A stretch of 64,000 bases of DNA from Notamacropus eugenii (Eukaryota > Chordata > Mammalia > Diprotodontia > Macropodidae), in contig NC_092875.1 of NCBI RefSeq assembly GCF_028372415.1, positions 147,406,856 through 147,470,855 on the forward strand, given 5' to 3'. Numbering within the stretch: the stretch's first letter is position 1; the number at the start of each line of letters is the position of its first letter. The position numbers and the translations under genes are program-made. The notes under the pieces were generated by a model, which saw only the letters and a program-made list of their open reading frames with translations, made no database searches and had not been told where the DNA came from. Positions 1 to 10,497 of this stretch are shown here, one piece after another.

Positions 1-493
1 TGAGGGAGGGGACTTGACACAAGAGCCTATTTTTAGACTTTAAAAAGTGATGGAGAAAAATGTTAATAAGGCAAATTAAACTTAAAAGTGTGTCATGCAG
101 TTTTTCTATTGTTAAATATTAAACAGCACACTCCTGAGTGTTATATATTTGAAGATACATTGTGGCCAAGTGGGAAAGGGTATTCTACCACCTAGTAGCT
201 TACCAAATTCAGTCTTCCATTTTGAAAACTTCCAGGAAAGACACTGCCCCAATCAAAACTTTTTATGCACTCTCAAGTGTGGATCAATTTCTACCGAGCA
301 ATTAGTATTTCTGGCTCCTCAGCCAACCAGAAGACTTTTAACTACCACCGAGTCTGTCAGAAGCCATTTGTAGTTGAGAATGGACTCCTCCAATTTCCCT
401 TTGTTTGCATTGGCAACAGGCAGTGAATATTGTGCATGCATGCATATGTTTTATAAATCACAAGGAAGTGTATATCTGAGCATGCTCTAAGCC

Positions 494-1116
494 TTAGAGG
501 TTCCCAAAGTGGGATATATTGCCCTGTGGGGGCCCCTGGAAGAATTCAGGTGTATTAGGGAGTGTTGAATAAAAATAAGGGGGCAATGGAAGTATTAGGA
601 AGAAGAGAAGATAAGAAAAATTTGAAAAACCATTCATACATGTTCTTTTCTGTTGTATAACAGTCATAGTTGTTGCATTATTTTCCAAATACACAAAATG
701 CGAGTTATAAAAGATCAGCAGTCAAATCTGCTGACAGGTCTTAACAAGCAAGTGTTGGCAAGTGAGTTTGGGAAGTCTGGCATGTATCAACTAGAGTATA
801 TGTGTGTAATTATTTGTTTACAATGTGATACTATACAGTTAGATGATGCAATATTGTGTTATTAAAATTTCAATGCAGGGAAAAAACTCACAAGTTTACA
901 ATGAATTATTAACATTAAGATGTAGCATTTAAAAGTATATATAATACGTGTGTGTGTATATATGTATATATAGTATATATATTACATGTTTTATTATGAT
1001 ACAAGTTTCAAAAAAAGGTTAAAGGCTTAAAGAAAATAGATTGGGGGAGGGCAAGTGCAGTGCAGAGTAATTTTTTTTTAAAGGGGGTAATAGGCCAAAA
1101 AATTTGGAAACCTCTG
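494..1116. mobile_element. hAT-type non-autonomous DNA transposon (MITE)
   Basis: The left end TTAGAGGTTCCCAAA and the right end, read in reverse as CAGAGGTTTCCAAA, form imperfect terminal inverted repeats (about 12 of 14 bases). They are flanked by a decayed 8-bp target duplication (TCTAAGCC at 486 and TCTAAGGG at 1118). That length fits hAT transposition. The interior has no transposase-like frame and holds a TG/TA-rich patch near 945-985, so I read it as a non-autonomous derivative mobilised in trans. The exact family is not recognised. Confidence 0.55.
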
Positions 1117-1334
1117 TTCTAAGGGCTCAGTCTTCATTGGTCAATCCTTCATTATACCTATAATTAATTTATCTGCTTATGCAGGATAGGGTCCACTCTG
1201 TTTCCAGATCAGAACCAACTATCCCCTTAAGCTCTCTGCTTATTTATGATTTAAGTCCCTGATAATTCCTGGACTCAAAGAATGAACCTGTTCAGATGAC
1301 CACCTTCCTCCATTCCCTCAGATTATTGTGGATG

Positions 1335-1555
1335 ACATTTTTTAACACTTTACAATTTACACTATACTTTATATTTTATGAAATAGGTAGTAAAAATATT
1401 TTTATTCCTGTTTAAAAATGAGGAAATTGGGGTTCAGAAAATTAAGTGCTATTTACACAGATCACCTAGCTACTAAGTGCCAGAGTCAGAAGTCAAACAT
1501 AGGGTCTCTGGATTCCAAGTCCTGCCTACTTTTTGCTATACTACATTGCTTCTGT
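1335..1555 (-). repeat. MIR-type CORE-SINE
   Basis: Read on the + strand it shows the antisense CORE pattern: a degraded AATGAGGAAATTGGGGTTCAG, then AAGTGC, CACCTAGCTACTAAGTGCCAG, and a tRNA-like head reading CAAGTCCTGCC. It is a diverged, old copy without clear target duplications. Confidence 0.6.
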
Positions 1556-1633
1556 GCCGTAGGATTTGGTTTTAAGTCCTGATTTTCCCACTTACTATCT
1601 TACTAGATCCTAGTCAGAACTTTCAGGATTTAA

Positions 1634-1712
1634 GAAAGCTTTGCCAAGAAAATCCCAAATAGGGTTACAGAGAGTCAGACAGGACTGAGAAATGACTGAA
1701 CAACACAAACCA
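1634..1712 (+). repeat. 3' fragment of a marsupial CORE-SINE (WSINE1-like)
   Basis: Only the 3' end is present: AAGCTTTGCCAAGAAAATCC, then GGGTTACAGAGAGTCAGACA, and the ACTGAACAACAC tail. This is the same tail as the full copies at 6663 and 4143. It is a 5'-truncated insertion. Confidence 0.7.
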
Positions 1713-1743
1713 CCCACCTCAAAATAAATGGTGATACATATAT

Positions 1744-1800
1744 GGTGTGTGTGTGTGTATGTGTGTGTGTGTGTCTGTGCATGTGTGTATGCGTGCATAT
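1744..1800. repeat. (TG)n microsatellite, interrupted
   Basis: A GT/TG run with interspersed TATG and CTGTGC units directly follows the SINE fragment tail. It is a simple repeat and would be length-polymorphic. Confidence 0.9.
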
Positions 1801-1924
1801 ATTTGTTTTTTTATCTGCTTGTTCATTTATTTATTTTTAGGAACTTGACCCAACAGTTGTATAAGACACAAATAATTTACAAACTGATGCTGATCAGTGA
1901 TTTCCACCAATAATAAGAGAACTG

Positions 1925-2774
1925 CTTTCTTAACCCTGCTTTAAGCTACTGGCTTATGGTCCTCAAGAATTTTTCAGGGCCATGCAAGGTCTCTATACAG
2001 TAGATTGTTACGGGCAGACAACACCATCTAATTTATCTTTCCATCCTTCTCTGCCTTCTCCTGAGGTCCTTCTCTGACACTTTACTTTTTCTAGTGCAGA
2101 AGTGACCCTGGCTTCTGGAACACTCTACTAGATTACACAATCCCTGGGGAAGTCCTATAAAATTGGAAAGTGTCAAGCAGGAACCTGGGAATACACTGCA
2201 TTTATTTTGATTACAAACCAATCTAAAGACCATATTCAGAGGCTCATCACTAGATTAAGTTCAGAGTAAGTTTTCTGGCCACAGCAATTTTTGATGACCA
2301 TCTACCAAGTTATGGAGGACTGATGGGGTTGTGACCTGCACTAATTCTGCAAAAATTAAAGATTCTTGAAGCATGGAAATACATAATGACCTTTCTCAGT
2401 CTCTAGTTTAATTTGTTAAACAAGAGGTTAAATGGAAAGGAGAGCTGGGGTGAGTGAGGTAAGCTTGGGCAAGAGCTGGCTCAGGTCCAAGGATGTAAAG
2501 TCTGATAACACATACCAGGTGGCTTAAAAGAAGCTATAAGGAATGTCTCCCCTCCTCTACCCCCACTCCCAACCCCTCTTTGGTAGGGTATGTGCCAGCA
2601 TTCCAGAAGCTTATAACTGGTTATCTGGGACCAGAACAGGCTACTCTGCTTAGAGGTGGGGGAGCTGTGCTCTGCAGTGGAGGAAAGGGGAGACTTGTGA
2701 AAGGATCCAAAGGAAGACGATTTATGGCTGTTACTAAGAGATGGGAAGGAAGGCCACATTCAGTCAATATAGAA
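1925..2774. other. No recognisable feature (850 bp)
   Basis: I see no repeat family, RNA gene or convincing coding frame. The overlapping 92-aa and 67-aa frames at 2481-2783 lie on opposite strands of a locally GC-richer, stop-poor patch and carry no motif I know. It is apparently single-copy DNA. Confidence 0.5.
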
Positions 2775-3045
2775 CAACAATAATAACAATAGTTAACCCA
2801 TAAAATGCTTACTATGTGCCAGGCATAGTTAAGTGCTTTACAATTGTGATCTCATTAGATCCTCCCAAAAATCCTGGGAGGTCGGTACTATGGTATGAGG
2901 TACCATTTTACAGATGAAGAAATTGAAGCAGAGGTTAAGTGAATTGCCCAGGGTCACTCAGCTAGTAAGTTTCTGAGGCTGGATTTGAACTCATGTCTTT
3001 CTGATTGTGGACCCAGCACTCTGTCCCCTCACTACCTATTAAGCA
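2775..3045 (-). repeat. MIR-type CORE-SINE, near full length
   Basis: On the + strand it runs AACAATAATAACAATAG, TTACTATGTGCCAGGCA, CATTTTACAGATGAAGAAAT, CCCAGGGTCACTCAGCTAG, GGATTTGAACTCATGTC, CCAGCACTCTGTCCCC. This is the reverse complement of tail, CORE and tRNA-like head, with the B-box-like GGTTCAAATCC region recognisable. It abuts an ancient LINE-like repeat on its right. Confidence 0.8.
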
Positions 3046-3520
3046 GCTACTTTGTACCATGAATTGTTGTTAAGCATTGAAGATAAAAAGACAGTCACTG
3101 CTCTCAAGGAGCTACTAGTCTAACGAATGTAAGCAACCATATGCAAACAAGCTATTTGTAGAATAAATAATGAATGAGGGGAAATAAAAAATAATCAATG
3201 AAAAGAAAGAACTAGAATTAAGGGGGCTGGGGAAAGACTTCCTATAAAAGGTAGGATTTTAGCTGGGACTTGAAGGAAGCCAGGATGCAGAGATGAAGAA
3301 GGAAAGCGTTCTATTCATGAGGGACAGCCATCAGAAGTGCTGAGAACTGGGAGTGTCTTGTTCAAGGAAGAACAACTGGTCCAGTGTCACTGGATCATGG
3401 CGTGAATGGAGTGGTGGAAGGTGGTAAGAAGGCGAGAAAGGTGGGTGGGGGCAGGTTAAGGACTTTGAACTCCAGAGGGAAAGAGATTGACAGTAAAATA
3501 CTCTAGTAACCAAAGCTTAA
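3046..3520 (+). repeat. Ancient LINE-like interspersed repeat (copy 1)
   Basis: This segment includes ACAGTCACTGCTCTCAAGGAGC, TAGCTGGGACTTGAAGGAAGC and GGACTTTGAACTCCAGAGGG. It belongs to a very old dispersed mammalian repeat whose other pieces in this window lie at 39575-40620, 46385-47290 and 54545-54690. I suspect an L3/CR1-class LINE, but the family name is not certain. Confidence 0.5.
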
Positions 3521-3544
3521 AGAGCATGTTTCTGAGTGAGGAAT

Positions 3545-3850
3545 TCTATGTTCCCACCCCACCTTTGTCCTGGAATGCTCCACTCCCCTTACCTCTCAGG
3601 TTCCTTGAAGACTTGGTTCAAATCTCGCCTTCTGTAAGAGGCCCATCTGAATAGGCCCACTTCTACTGGGGGCTTCCCTCTAAGATTACCTTGCATCTGC
3701 AAGCCACATATTTTGTATGTACATTTTTTTCCTTATTGTCTTCCCCTGTTAGGTTGCTAGTTCCTGGAGGACTGGGACTTTTTTTTAATATCCCTAGTGG
3801 TTAGAATAGTGCCTTGAAAATAGTAAGCTCTTAATAAGTGCGTATCAGTC
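3545..3850 (+). repeat. L2 LINE 3' end
   Basis: The order is TCCTGGAATGCTCC, TTCAAATCTCGCC, the ATTGTCTTCCCCTGTTAG block, GGAGGACTGGGACTT, and the terminal TAATAAGTGCGTATC. These match in order the 3' untranslated end of L2. Confidence 0.75.
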
Positions 3851-3974
3851 CCTATATCTGTGAGGTGGTTCTGTTTCTGCCCTTTTACTGCTGTTTCTTT
3901 AGATTATCTAATGTTGTCAGCCCTCCAGTCACCTACAAGAGGTGCTGGAGGAGAGGGAAACTAAGAACATTTCA

Positions 3975-4500
3975 AAAAATCATAGAATTTATGAGCTGGA
4001 AGGGTAGAAAATGGGGGTTGTCCTACAACATGCTTCACAGGTGCTCATCCAGACTGCTGAAAGGTCTTTAATGAAAAGAAACCTACTGCCTTCCTTGGCA
4101 GCCTATACCATTTTTGGATAATTCTATTACACTATTTTTCCCAGTTGTTCAGTCATTTCAGTCATGTCAGACTCTTTGTGACCCCATTTGAAGATTTCTT
4201 GGCAAAGACAGAGGAGTAGTTTGCCATTTCCTTCTCCAGCTCATTTTACAGATGAGGAAACTGAGGCAAACAGTGTTAAGTGACTTGCTCAGGGTCACAC
4301 AGCTGGTAAATATTTGAGGTCAGATTTGAACTCAGGAAGATGAGTCTTCCTGACTCCAGGCCCAGCACTCTATCCATTGCACCACCATTTTCCCTTATAT
4401 CAAGCCTAAATCTGTCTTTAACAGCCCTTCTAATACCTGAAGATGACAATTAACTACTCTTTTAGCCTTCTCTTCCCTGAACCACTGTTCCATTATGTAA
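3975..4500 (-). repeat. CR1/L3-class LINE 3' portion, split by a SINE
   Basis: The antisense pieces 3978-4140 (GTGCTCATCCAGACTGCTGA, then GCCTTCCTTGGCAGCC) and 4395-4500 (TATCAAGCCTAAATCTGTC) resemble the 3' end of amniote CR1/L3 elements, which encodes the conserved C-terminal reverse-transcriptase tail. A younger CORE-SINE sits between them with a target duplication. Confidence 0.6.
4143..4387 (-). mobile_element. Full-length marsupial CORE-SINE (WSINE1-like)
   Basis: The + strand shows GTTGTTCAGTCATTTCAGTC (antisense tail), CTCATTTTACAGATGAGGAA, GGGTCACACAGCTGG and CACTCTATCCATTGCACC (antisense head). A perfect 7-bp target duplication TTTTCCC flanks it at 4136-4142 and 4388-4394, inside an older CR1/L3 copy. 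The SINE is about 245 bp with a tRNA-like head carrying Pol III A/B-box-like elements, and would have been mobilised by a LINE. Confidence 0.88.
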
Positions 4501-4517
4501 TTCTCCTAAGAAATGAA

Positions 4518-4555
4518 GATGATGATGGTGGCGGCGGTGAAGATGATGATAATTA

Positions 4556-4592
<37 letters not shown>
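4518..4592. repeat. Purine trinucleotide tract followed by (TA)n microsatellite
   Basis: GATGATGATGGTGGCGGCGG is followed closely by about 17 TA units (4559-4591). The TA run begins immediately 5' of a plus-strand MIR. Confidence 0.9.
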
Positions 4593-4593
<1 letters not shown>

Positions 4594-4597
4594 CAAA

Positions 4598-4818
4598 GTA
4601 CTTTTACATATTTTGGGAAGACCTAATTTCAAATACCACTTCAGACATTAAACTATTTGTGTGACCCTGAGCAAGTTATAGCCTGAGGTTCTTTATCTGT
4701 AAAATGGCAATAAAAATAATAATAAATCTATTTAACAGGGTTGTTGGGACCAAATGAGATAATGTATGCAAAGTACTTTGCAGACCTAATTATGCTTTCC
4801 AGTTGCTAGCTATTATTT
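4598..4818 (+). repeat. MIR-type CORE-SINE, partial
   Basis: It has CAAATACCACTTCAGACATT, GTGTGACCCTGAGCAAGTTA, TCTTTATCTGTAAAATGG, AGGGTTGTTGGGACC and CAAAGTACTTTGCAGACC. This is the sense-strand MIR order from the B-box region to the 3' end. The head is truncated beside the TA microsatellite. Confidence 0.8.
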
Positions 4819-4837
4819 TCATATTATTTGTCCTTCT

Positions 4838-5420
4838 TTCCTGAACAGGAGCGATGACATCAGGAAGGTGATGTCATGCCTTGCAAGTGAATTGGATTTA
4901 AGTGAGGCAGTGCAAAGTCACCAGCCTCACTAAATCTGGAGCCATCTGATCCAGTGACAAGATATAGATTACGATGACTGGAGATGGCCCCAGATGCAAT
5001 GGGAGACCTTGATCTTTTCTAAACTAAGATGTTGTGGCAGATAGGTGGTGCAATGAATAGAGCACTGCGCTGGAGTCAGGAGGATCTGAATTCAAATTTG
5101 ACCTCAGACACTTGACACTTACTAACAGTGTGACCTTGGGCAAGTGACTTACCCTCAATTGCCTCGCCACTTCCAAAAATAAATAATAAATAAATAAACT
5201 AAGATCCATCCCAGGTCTCAGTTTATCTGAAGCAATACCCATTCAGTGAATCAGGCTAAGTAAGAAATGAGACCAAAAAAAATGGCCTCTTTTACCTAGT
5301 TAAAAAAAATCAATCTGGGAGAGGAAGATTCTCAGGATCAAAACAGACACCATTGCTATTTATACTCTAGGCCATCAAAACCCAAAGAATGACTCAAGTG
5401 GGGCTTGGGCTTGGACCTAT
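4838..5420 (-). repeat. RTE-tail repeat, split by a SINE
   Basis: The antisense 3' end TTTGTCCTTCTTTCCTGAAC is followed by GTGAATTGGATTTAAGTGAGG, GATGACTGGAGATGGCCCC and, after a SINE insertion (5031-5195), CCCAGGTCTCAGTTT. It parallels the copy at 23688-24070 and the discrete insert at 16206-16389, whose tail is AAAGGACAAACAATAACAAG. I infer it is the 3' end of, or a SINE mobilised by, an RTE LINE. The right boundary is approximate. Confidence 0.6.
5031..5195 (+). mobile_element. Marsupial tRNA-like SINE with A-rich tail
   Basis: The body reads GGTGGTGCAATGAATAGAGC, CTGGAGTCAGGAGGATCTG, CACTTGACACTTACTAACAG, TGACCTTGGGCAAGTGACTT, then an AAATAAATAATAAATAAAT tail. A perfect 10-bp target duplication AAACTAAGAT flanks it (5021-5030 and 5196-5205), interrupting the RTE-tail repeat. 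It is a young-looking insertion by structure, about 165 bp, and lacks the long CORE tail of the WSINE1-like family. Confidence 0.9.
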
Positions 5421-5577
5421 TGTTGGTTAATCAGTGAGAGCCAGAGCGATTTGGGTTTAAGGCATGGTCCTTAAAAAGACATGATCCTTAAAAATAGAAA
5501 TGTAGTCCATAAACCCCAGATGCACAGTTTCAGTGATTAAAGTTTATATTCCTTTGGGTAGAACATATGTAGGTATA

Positions 5578-6203
5578 ATAGTAATAATAAAGACAGTAGA
5601 CATTTATATGACTGTAGCATTCTCTAATGGTGACCTCTTTAGGGCATAGTCAAACACATGGATCTCTCCCCTTTTCCAAGCAAGTGCAGACATCATCTGA
5701 TTAACTCCTGTCAGCCATGATGATTCAGGAATTTTGTACTGTGTGCTGACAAGAGCTTTTTTAGTTGAGTACTTACTGAGCCAGAACTTTGTGGATATTC
5801 TCGAGGAGTGACTAACCCATCTACTCTCCCCTTCCTTTCTGATTTAAAAGCATGAGGATTATTTGGAGTTACATTTGAGAGAGTTAGAAAAGCCAGGGAA
5901 TCAGGTGGCAGAATAGGGTGAGAAGACATGTCCATACTCTTAACTGGAATGCCAGCTAAGCATGTCCTAAGGAGTACATCATGTTTCAAGATTTGCAAAA
6001 TACATTATCTCATCTGATTTCTACAACAACACTGTGATTTGAGTGTTATTATTCCCATTGTGCAGATGAGGAAACCAAGGCTTAGAAAGGTTAACTGACT
6101 TACCTAGGATAACACAGGTAGAAAACATATGAAGTGAGATTCAACACCAAATTTTCCTAACACCGAGTCCAACACTTGATCCACTCTATTATACTGTTTC
6201 TCT
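5578..6203 (-). repeat. MIR-type CORE-SINE split by an unrecognised 370-bp insert
   Basis: The antisense MIR 3' end (AATAATAAAGACAGTAGACA, then TTTATATGACT) stops near 5612 and resumes near 5980 with ATTTGCAAAATACATTATCTC, GCAGATGAGGAAACC and AGGATAACACAGGTAG. The intervening 5613-5979 is not a repeat I recognise, and I see no clear terminal inverted repeat or target duplication. Confidence 0.65.
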
Positions 6204-6209
6204 AATGGA

Positions 6210-6352
6210 AACAAGTCCCAGCTATGCTGTTCACTAGCTGTGTGATCTTGGACAAGTTTTGACTTCTTTGGGCCTCAGTTGCCTCATCTGTAAAAGTAAG
6301 GTGTTGAGTTAGATGGCATCTAAGGTCCCTCTCAGTTCTAAGTTCTGAGATC
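6210..6352 (+). repeat. MIR-type CORE-SINE, partial
   Basis: It has GTTCACTAGCTGTGTGATCT, GGGCCTCAGTTGCCTCATC, TGTAAAAGTAAGG, and the 3' block TAGATGGCATCTAAGGTCC. That 3' block marks the MIR variant ending in AGCTCTAAATC-like sequence. Confidence 0.75.
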
Positions 6353-6662
6353 ATATTGCCCGAGTCTCATCATATAATCAATGGTGCTAATGGCTGTAGT
6401 GCTCTTGACTATAATATGATCAGTCATTGATCAGTCGCAATTTAGGAAATGGGTAGTAGACTCTGATACTTATCATAAGAGCTTCACAAATAAGACATAT
6501 TTGTTGGATAATTGGAGAGATGAACAGGCAGGCTAGAGTTTGCTAGACCCTAATTAAGCTGAAGGATGCAACAGCCCTCTTTGTAGCTAGACTACTTTTT
6601 GTGACCACACATTGAAGGAAATGCCACTGAAATGCCTAATTAGCTTTCCTAAGAACATTCAG

Positions 6663-6912
6663 AAGTAGCTAAATGGCTCGTTGGATAGAGCACTGGACTT
6701 GGAGTCAGAAATACATGAGTTCAAATCCAGCCTCAGATACTTATTAGTTGTGTGATCCTGGGCAAATCTTAAAACCTGTGTTTGCCTTAATCCACTGGAG
6801 AAGGAAATGGCAAACCACTCTAGTATCTTTGCCAAGAAAACCCCATGGATAGTATTGGTCTAATATGGTCCACAGGGTTACAAAGGGTTGGATATGACTA
6901 AACAACAACGAA
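6663..6912 (+). mobile_element. Full-length marsupial CORE-SINE (WSINE1-like)
   Basis: It is sense-strand and near complete: GCTAAATGGCTCGTTGGATA (A-box side), GAGTTCAAATCCAGCC (B-box), CTGGAGAAGGAAATGGCAAA, CTTTGCCAAGAAAACCCC, and the tail ATGACTAAACAACAACG. It is about 250 bp. The flanks share a short AAGAACAT / AAAAACAT similarity that may be the remnant of a target duplication. Confidence 0.85.
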
Positions 6913-6944
6913 AAAACATCCATTAATACGTTTAATACTAAAAA

Positions 6945-7085
6945 GGATCCAGGAAATTTTCTAGTCTGATCCCTTAAGGTCTGGAAATGGGGAAATGATT
7001 TGTCCAAAGTCACACATATATGTGTGAGAGATGGGATCTGAACCCAGGTTGTCTATCTCCAAACCTAGCATTCTTTCCACTGAGT
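6945..7085 (-). repeat. MIR-type CORE-SINE, partial
   Basis: The antisense pattern is TGGGGAAATGATTTGTCC, AAAGTCACACATATATG, GATCTGAACCCAGGTTG and CTAGCATTCTTTCCAC. It lacks the tail half. Confidence 0.65.
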
Positions 7086-7512
7086 CATGCTCAATGTGTT
7101 CTCTTTATTCTTGATTTTAAAACTATTTACCTTTTATTTTGGTTAGGCCACTTTTTTTTTTAAATAAACAATCCTCCTAAATCCTACTCAGTTACTTGAG
7201 TTTTATAGACAGGCAACCTAACAGGATGGACTAAACACTGAACAGGGAGTTGAGACCTAGATTCTTACGCCATTTCTGCTAATACTTATCTGTGTGACCT
7301 TGAATAAATCACTTGACTTCTCTAGACTTAGTTCCCTCACCTACAAAATAAGAGATATAGGCTAGATCAATGGTGTCAGGCTCAAAAGGAAACCAGGCCA
7401 CTACCCTATCCATAACAGTCCAGACATGCATTTTGACTTTAGGAAACTGCATTTTAACATTTTCTATGCTCTATTGTATTGTCTCCATTTTGCCAAATAT
7501 TTCCCAATTTTA

Positions 7513-7801
7513 CTGATATGAAATGAAGTGAGCAGAACCAGGAGGACATTGTACACAGTAACAGCAACATTGTATGATCAACTATGAACTTAGCTCTTCT
7601 TGGTGATACAATGATCCAAGAGAATCCCAAAGGACTCATGATGAAAAATGCTATCCATATCCAGAGAAAAAGCTGATGAAGTCTGAATGCAGATCAAAGA
7701 ATACTATTTTCACTTTATTTGTGTGTGTTGTTTTTCCTTTTGGTGTGTTTTGTCTTTTACAACATGACTATTATGGAAATATATCTTACACAAGTGTGCG
7801 T

Positions 7802-7840
<39 letters not shown>

Positions 7841-7979
7841 CTATATCAAATTGCTTACTGTCTTAGGGTAGGGGAGAAGAGGAAGGGAAGGAGAAAATTT
7901 GGAACTCAAAATTACTTTTAAATGAATGTTAAAATTTGTCTTTGTATGTAATTTGAAAAAATACTATTAAAAATAAAGG
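7513..7979 (+). mobile_element. LINE-1 3' end (5'-truncated)
   Basis: It begins in the last codons and 3'UTR of a marsupial LINE-1 (GAAGTGAGCAGAACCAGGAG, then AATCCCAAAGGACTCATGAT, GTCTGAATGCAGATC) and ends in AAAAATACTATTAAAAATAA. The flanks duplicate AAATATTTCC(C/T)AATT (7495 and 7980), which is hAT sequence. A (TG)n run lies within at 7796-7837. Confidence 0.8.
7796..7837. repeat. (TG)n microsatellite
   Basis: A long, nearly pure TG run lies inside the LINE-1 3'UTR. It probably expanded from the UTR sequence after insertion. Confidence 0.95.
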
Positions 7980-8095
7980 AAATATTTCCTAATTACATTT
8001 TCATCTGGTTCTAGTCACATTGTTACGGGTGTCATGCTGGTAGAGGCTGGAGGTTTGACACCTCTGGGTCAGATGACTCTAAGATCTTTTTCAGT

Positions 8096-9660
8096 ATAAA
8101 AGAATGCTATGGTTTTGCAGTGTGCCATGTACAGTGTAATGGATAAAGTTAAAAACATCATGTTCATTTTTCTATGCCTCTATTAACCCACATGCTCCTT
8201 CCATAACCAAAAGTAGAGATCAAATATGAAGGACTCAAACCCAGGGTACAGATGGAAAATATAAAATCTACCCTCAGAATCTCATTACTGAGAATTTTGA
8301 GAGGATTATAAACTTTAAAGGACCCACCCCTCAATGTATAAAATGTCTAGACAATTTCCACAGCAGCTAATTTGCTCCTGTCTAGCTTATAGTAAATACA
8401 TCCATTGTAAGCATTATATAATTTTGTTTCCAGAGCTCTATCTTTAATAGCATTCCAAACTGATGAATTCTTGAATGTTCTTAGTTTTCTTTTAACTTTT
8501 CAAGTTAGAGAAAGAACATTCTAAATTCTTTAACAAACATGGCAAGATGTTCCTCTTGACTGCACTCCAAACTATATCATCATACTGTGATGTTTCCCCT
8601 GGATTCCCCACAACATTTTCCATAGTCTTAATGAAATAGTTGAGTAATAGCTTGCTTAGCTGGTGGATGAAATATTACTCTGGGAACAGAGCCAAACTAT
8701 CTCTTCTGACCACAGGATGAAGTTTAAAAAGAGACCAGAGCCTTTCAAAGCAGAACAAATCTTAAGATGGTTCTTTGAAAGACAAGACTTCAAAATAGCC
8801 TTTGAGTAAAGATGGAATGACCACTTGGTCCTGGTAGATGGATATATTGTATTGCTTGGAGAGAGAAGCAGTGTTGAGAGGAGCAGTAAGAAGCAGAGCT
8901 GAGAGAGAGAGAAGTCATGTGAGCAGGCTAGGGGAACTTGCATGTGAAGAGACCTAACAGAAATAATGTTTGGGATGCTGGAAACCCTGTCTGTTGGTCT
9001 TTATGAATAAATTGAGATGATGGCACTGGTAATGTGTATAAATATTGTTATTGCCCTGTTCAACTTTGTTTTCCTAGAAACAGAAGCTGTGAGCAGAAGC
9101 CTGCTATCAGGCAGAAGCAGGAAGAGTTTGGAGTGGCACAGTCCCCATGAGCTGAGACAAGGAGCAGGACAAGAGAGCTACCTATGTGTGAACCTGGGCG
9201 AGAACTGGGAGTGGTTGACTGTGAAGTTTGGAAGTCAGTCTCAAATCAAGATGAGACAAGACTTTACTTGGACACTACCTATCGATTAAGGAGAGTGTTC
9301 TTACAGTGACATAGAGGTGGATGGTGTGATGTTTTCTGCTACCTCTTAAGGACGCATCATGCTAGGGAAGACCCCAACCTGGGAGCCCCTGACTTTGGGG
9401 ATGCGATGATACATGCTATGTGCCATATGACATACTGAATGTTCTGAGATACATGTGTGTATTATATGATATATTTTGCTTAAGGACGTTGCTATGTTTT
9501 ACCTTATTGAACAATGTTTAGTTTATTGCTGAATAGAGAGTTCATTATCCTATGCGATTAGACCCTTAAAATTATTCACGGCAGCAGTCCTCAGGTGAAC
9601 TGCTATGGTTGATGATACAATCTGATAGCTCTGGGTCTCCCAAAGTGGAAGGTTTAACCT
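8096..9660. other. Unrecognised stretch, possibly containing old LTR-like sequence
   Basis: I see no firm family. The 8650-8960 portion, rich in AGAGAGAGAA and AGCAGAGCTG units and followed by AATAAA at about 9006, has the texture of an old retroviral LTR. I cannot define its ends. The 95-aa minus-strand and 90-aa plus-strand frames at 8656-9289 show no motif. Confidence 0.35.
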
Positions 9661-9667
9661 TGTTTCT

Positions 9668-10236
9668 TAAAAATGTTTTTTAAAATTTAATTAATTTATT
9701 TGTTTTCAATTCTTAACTATCACTTCCATAAGTCTTAAATTTTCTCCCCCACCCTCCCTGAGACAGCATGCAATCTTATATGGGTTCTACATATACATTC
9801 TTATTAAACACATTCTCACATTAATCATGCTGCATAGAAGAAGTAAAACAAATAGGAGAAATCATGAGAAAATCCAAAACAAAACAAAACATAACACAAG
9901 AGAAAATAGTCTGCTTCATCCCGTGTTCCAATTCCATAGTTCTTTCTCTGGATGTGGATGGCATTTTGCCTCAGGAGTCCTTTGGGGAAAGTTTAGGTCC
10001 TTGTATTGCTGTGAAGGGCTAAGTCTATCAGAAAAAGTCCTCATGCACTGTGGCTGTTACTGTGTATAATGTTCTCCTGGTTCTGCTCATTTCACTTAGC
10101 ATCAGTTCATGATGCAAGTCCAGGTTTTTCTGATTTCTTATAGCACAATAGTATTCCATTACATTCATATACTACAACTTGTTCAGCCTTTCCCCAATTA
10201 ATGGGCATTCCCTTGATTTAAAATGGTTATTTTTCT
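9668..10236 (-). mobile_element. LINE-1 3' end (5'-truncated)
   Basis: The antisense 3'UTR is CTTCCATAAGTCTTAAATT, TTTCTCCCCCACCCTCC, TTCCATAGTTCTTTCTCTGG. It leads into ORF2 C-terminal sequence (TGGTTCTGCTCATTTCACTT, TAGTATTCCATTACATTC, CCCCAATTAATGGGCATTC). It parallels the fragments at 14985 and 60540. Confidence 0.8.
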
Positions 10237-10497
10237 GTGTTTAGATGTTTACTTTGTCTCAAAACAGCAAATGAAATAAAACTATCAACTATCTGCATTG
10301 CTACAATTTGTGTATTGTGACCCCAGTGTAGCATTCAGAAGATTGATTAGCCCAGACACAGAGACTTAAAATTACAGTATTTTGCTAGATTGTAATCTCT
10401 GGCTAGGGGTTCATAGCCAGGAAAGAGAGTTATTTATTAACTCTTACCACTTTCAGGACAAGGAAAATAGTTTTACACTTTATTATGGTGGGGGGAA

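Larger units (their letters stand above)
7368..8066. mobile_element. hAT-type MITE carrying a LINE-1 insertion
   Basis: Terminal inverted repeats: the left end CAATGGTGTCAGGCTC and the right end, read in reverse, CAGAGGTGTCAAACC. The 8-bp target duplication is GGCTAGAT (7360-7367) against GGTCAGAT (8067-8074), 6 of 8 identical. The CAGNGGTGTCAAAC terminus is a common hAT pattern. Without the LINE-1 insert the element is only about 230 bp and non-coding, so it was mobilised in trans. Confidence 0.75.
7222..8095 (+). repeat. MIR-type CORE-SINE split by a hAT element
   Basis: The head and CORE (TGTGTGACCTTGAATAAATC, ACTTAGTTCCCTCACC) run to GGCTAGAT at 7367. The 3' end resumes at 8067 with GGTCAGATGACTCTAAGATC. 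This continuity brackets the hAT insertion and sets its relative age. Confidence 0.75.

Noticed and set aside
2481-2783. 92-aa minus and 67-aa plus frames in a GC-richer patch
   Set aside because: They overlap on opposite strands, with no motif, no splice-site support and no promoter-like CpG content.
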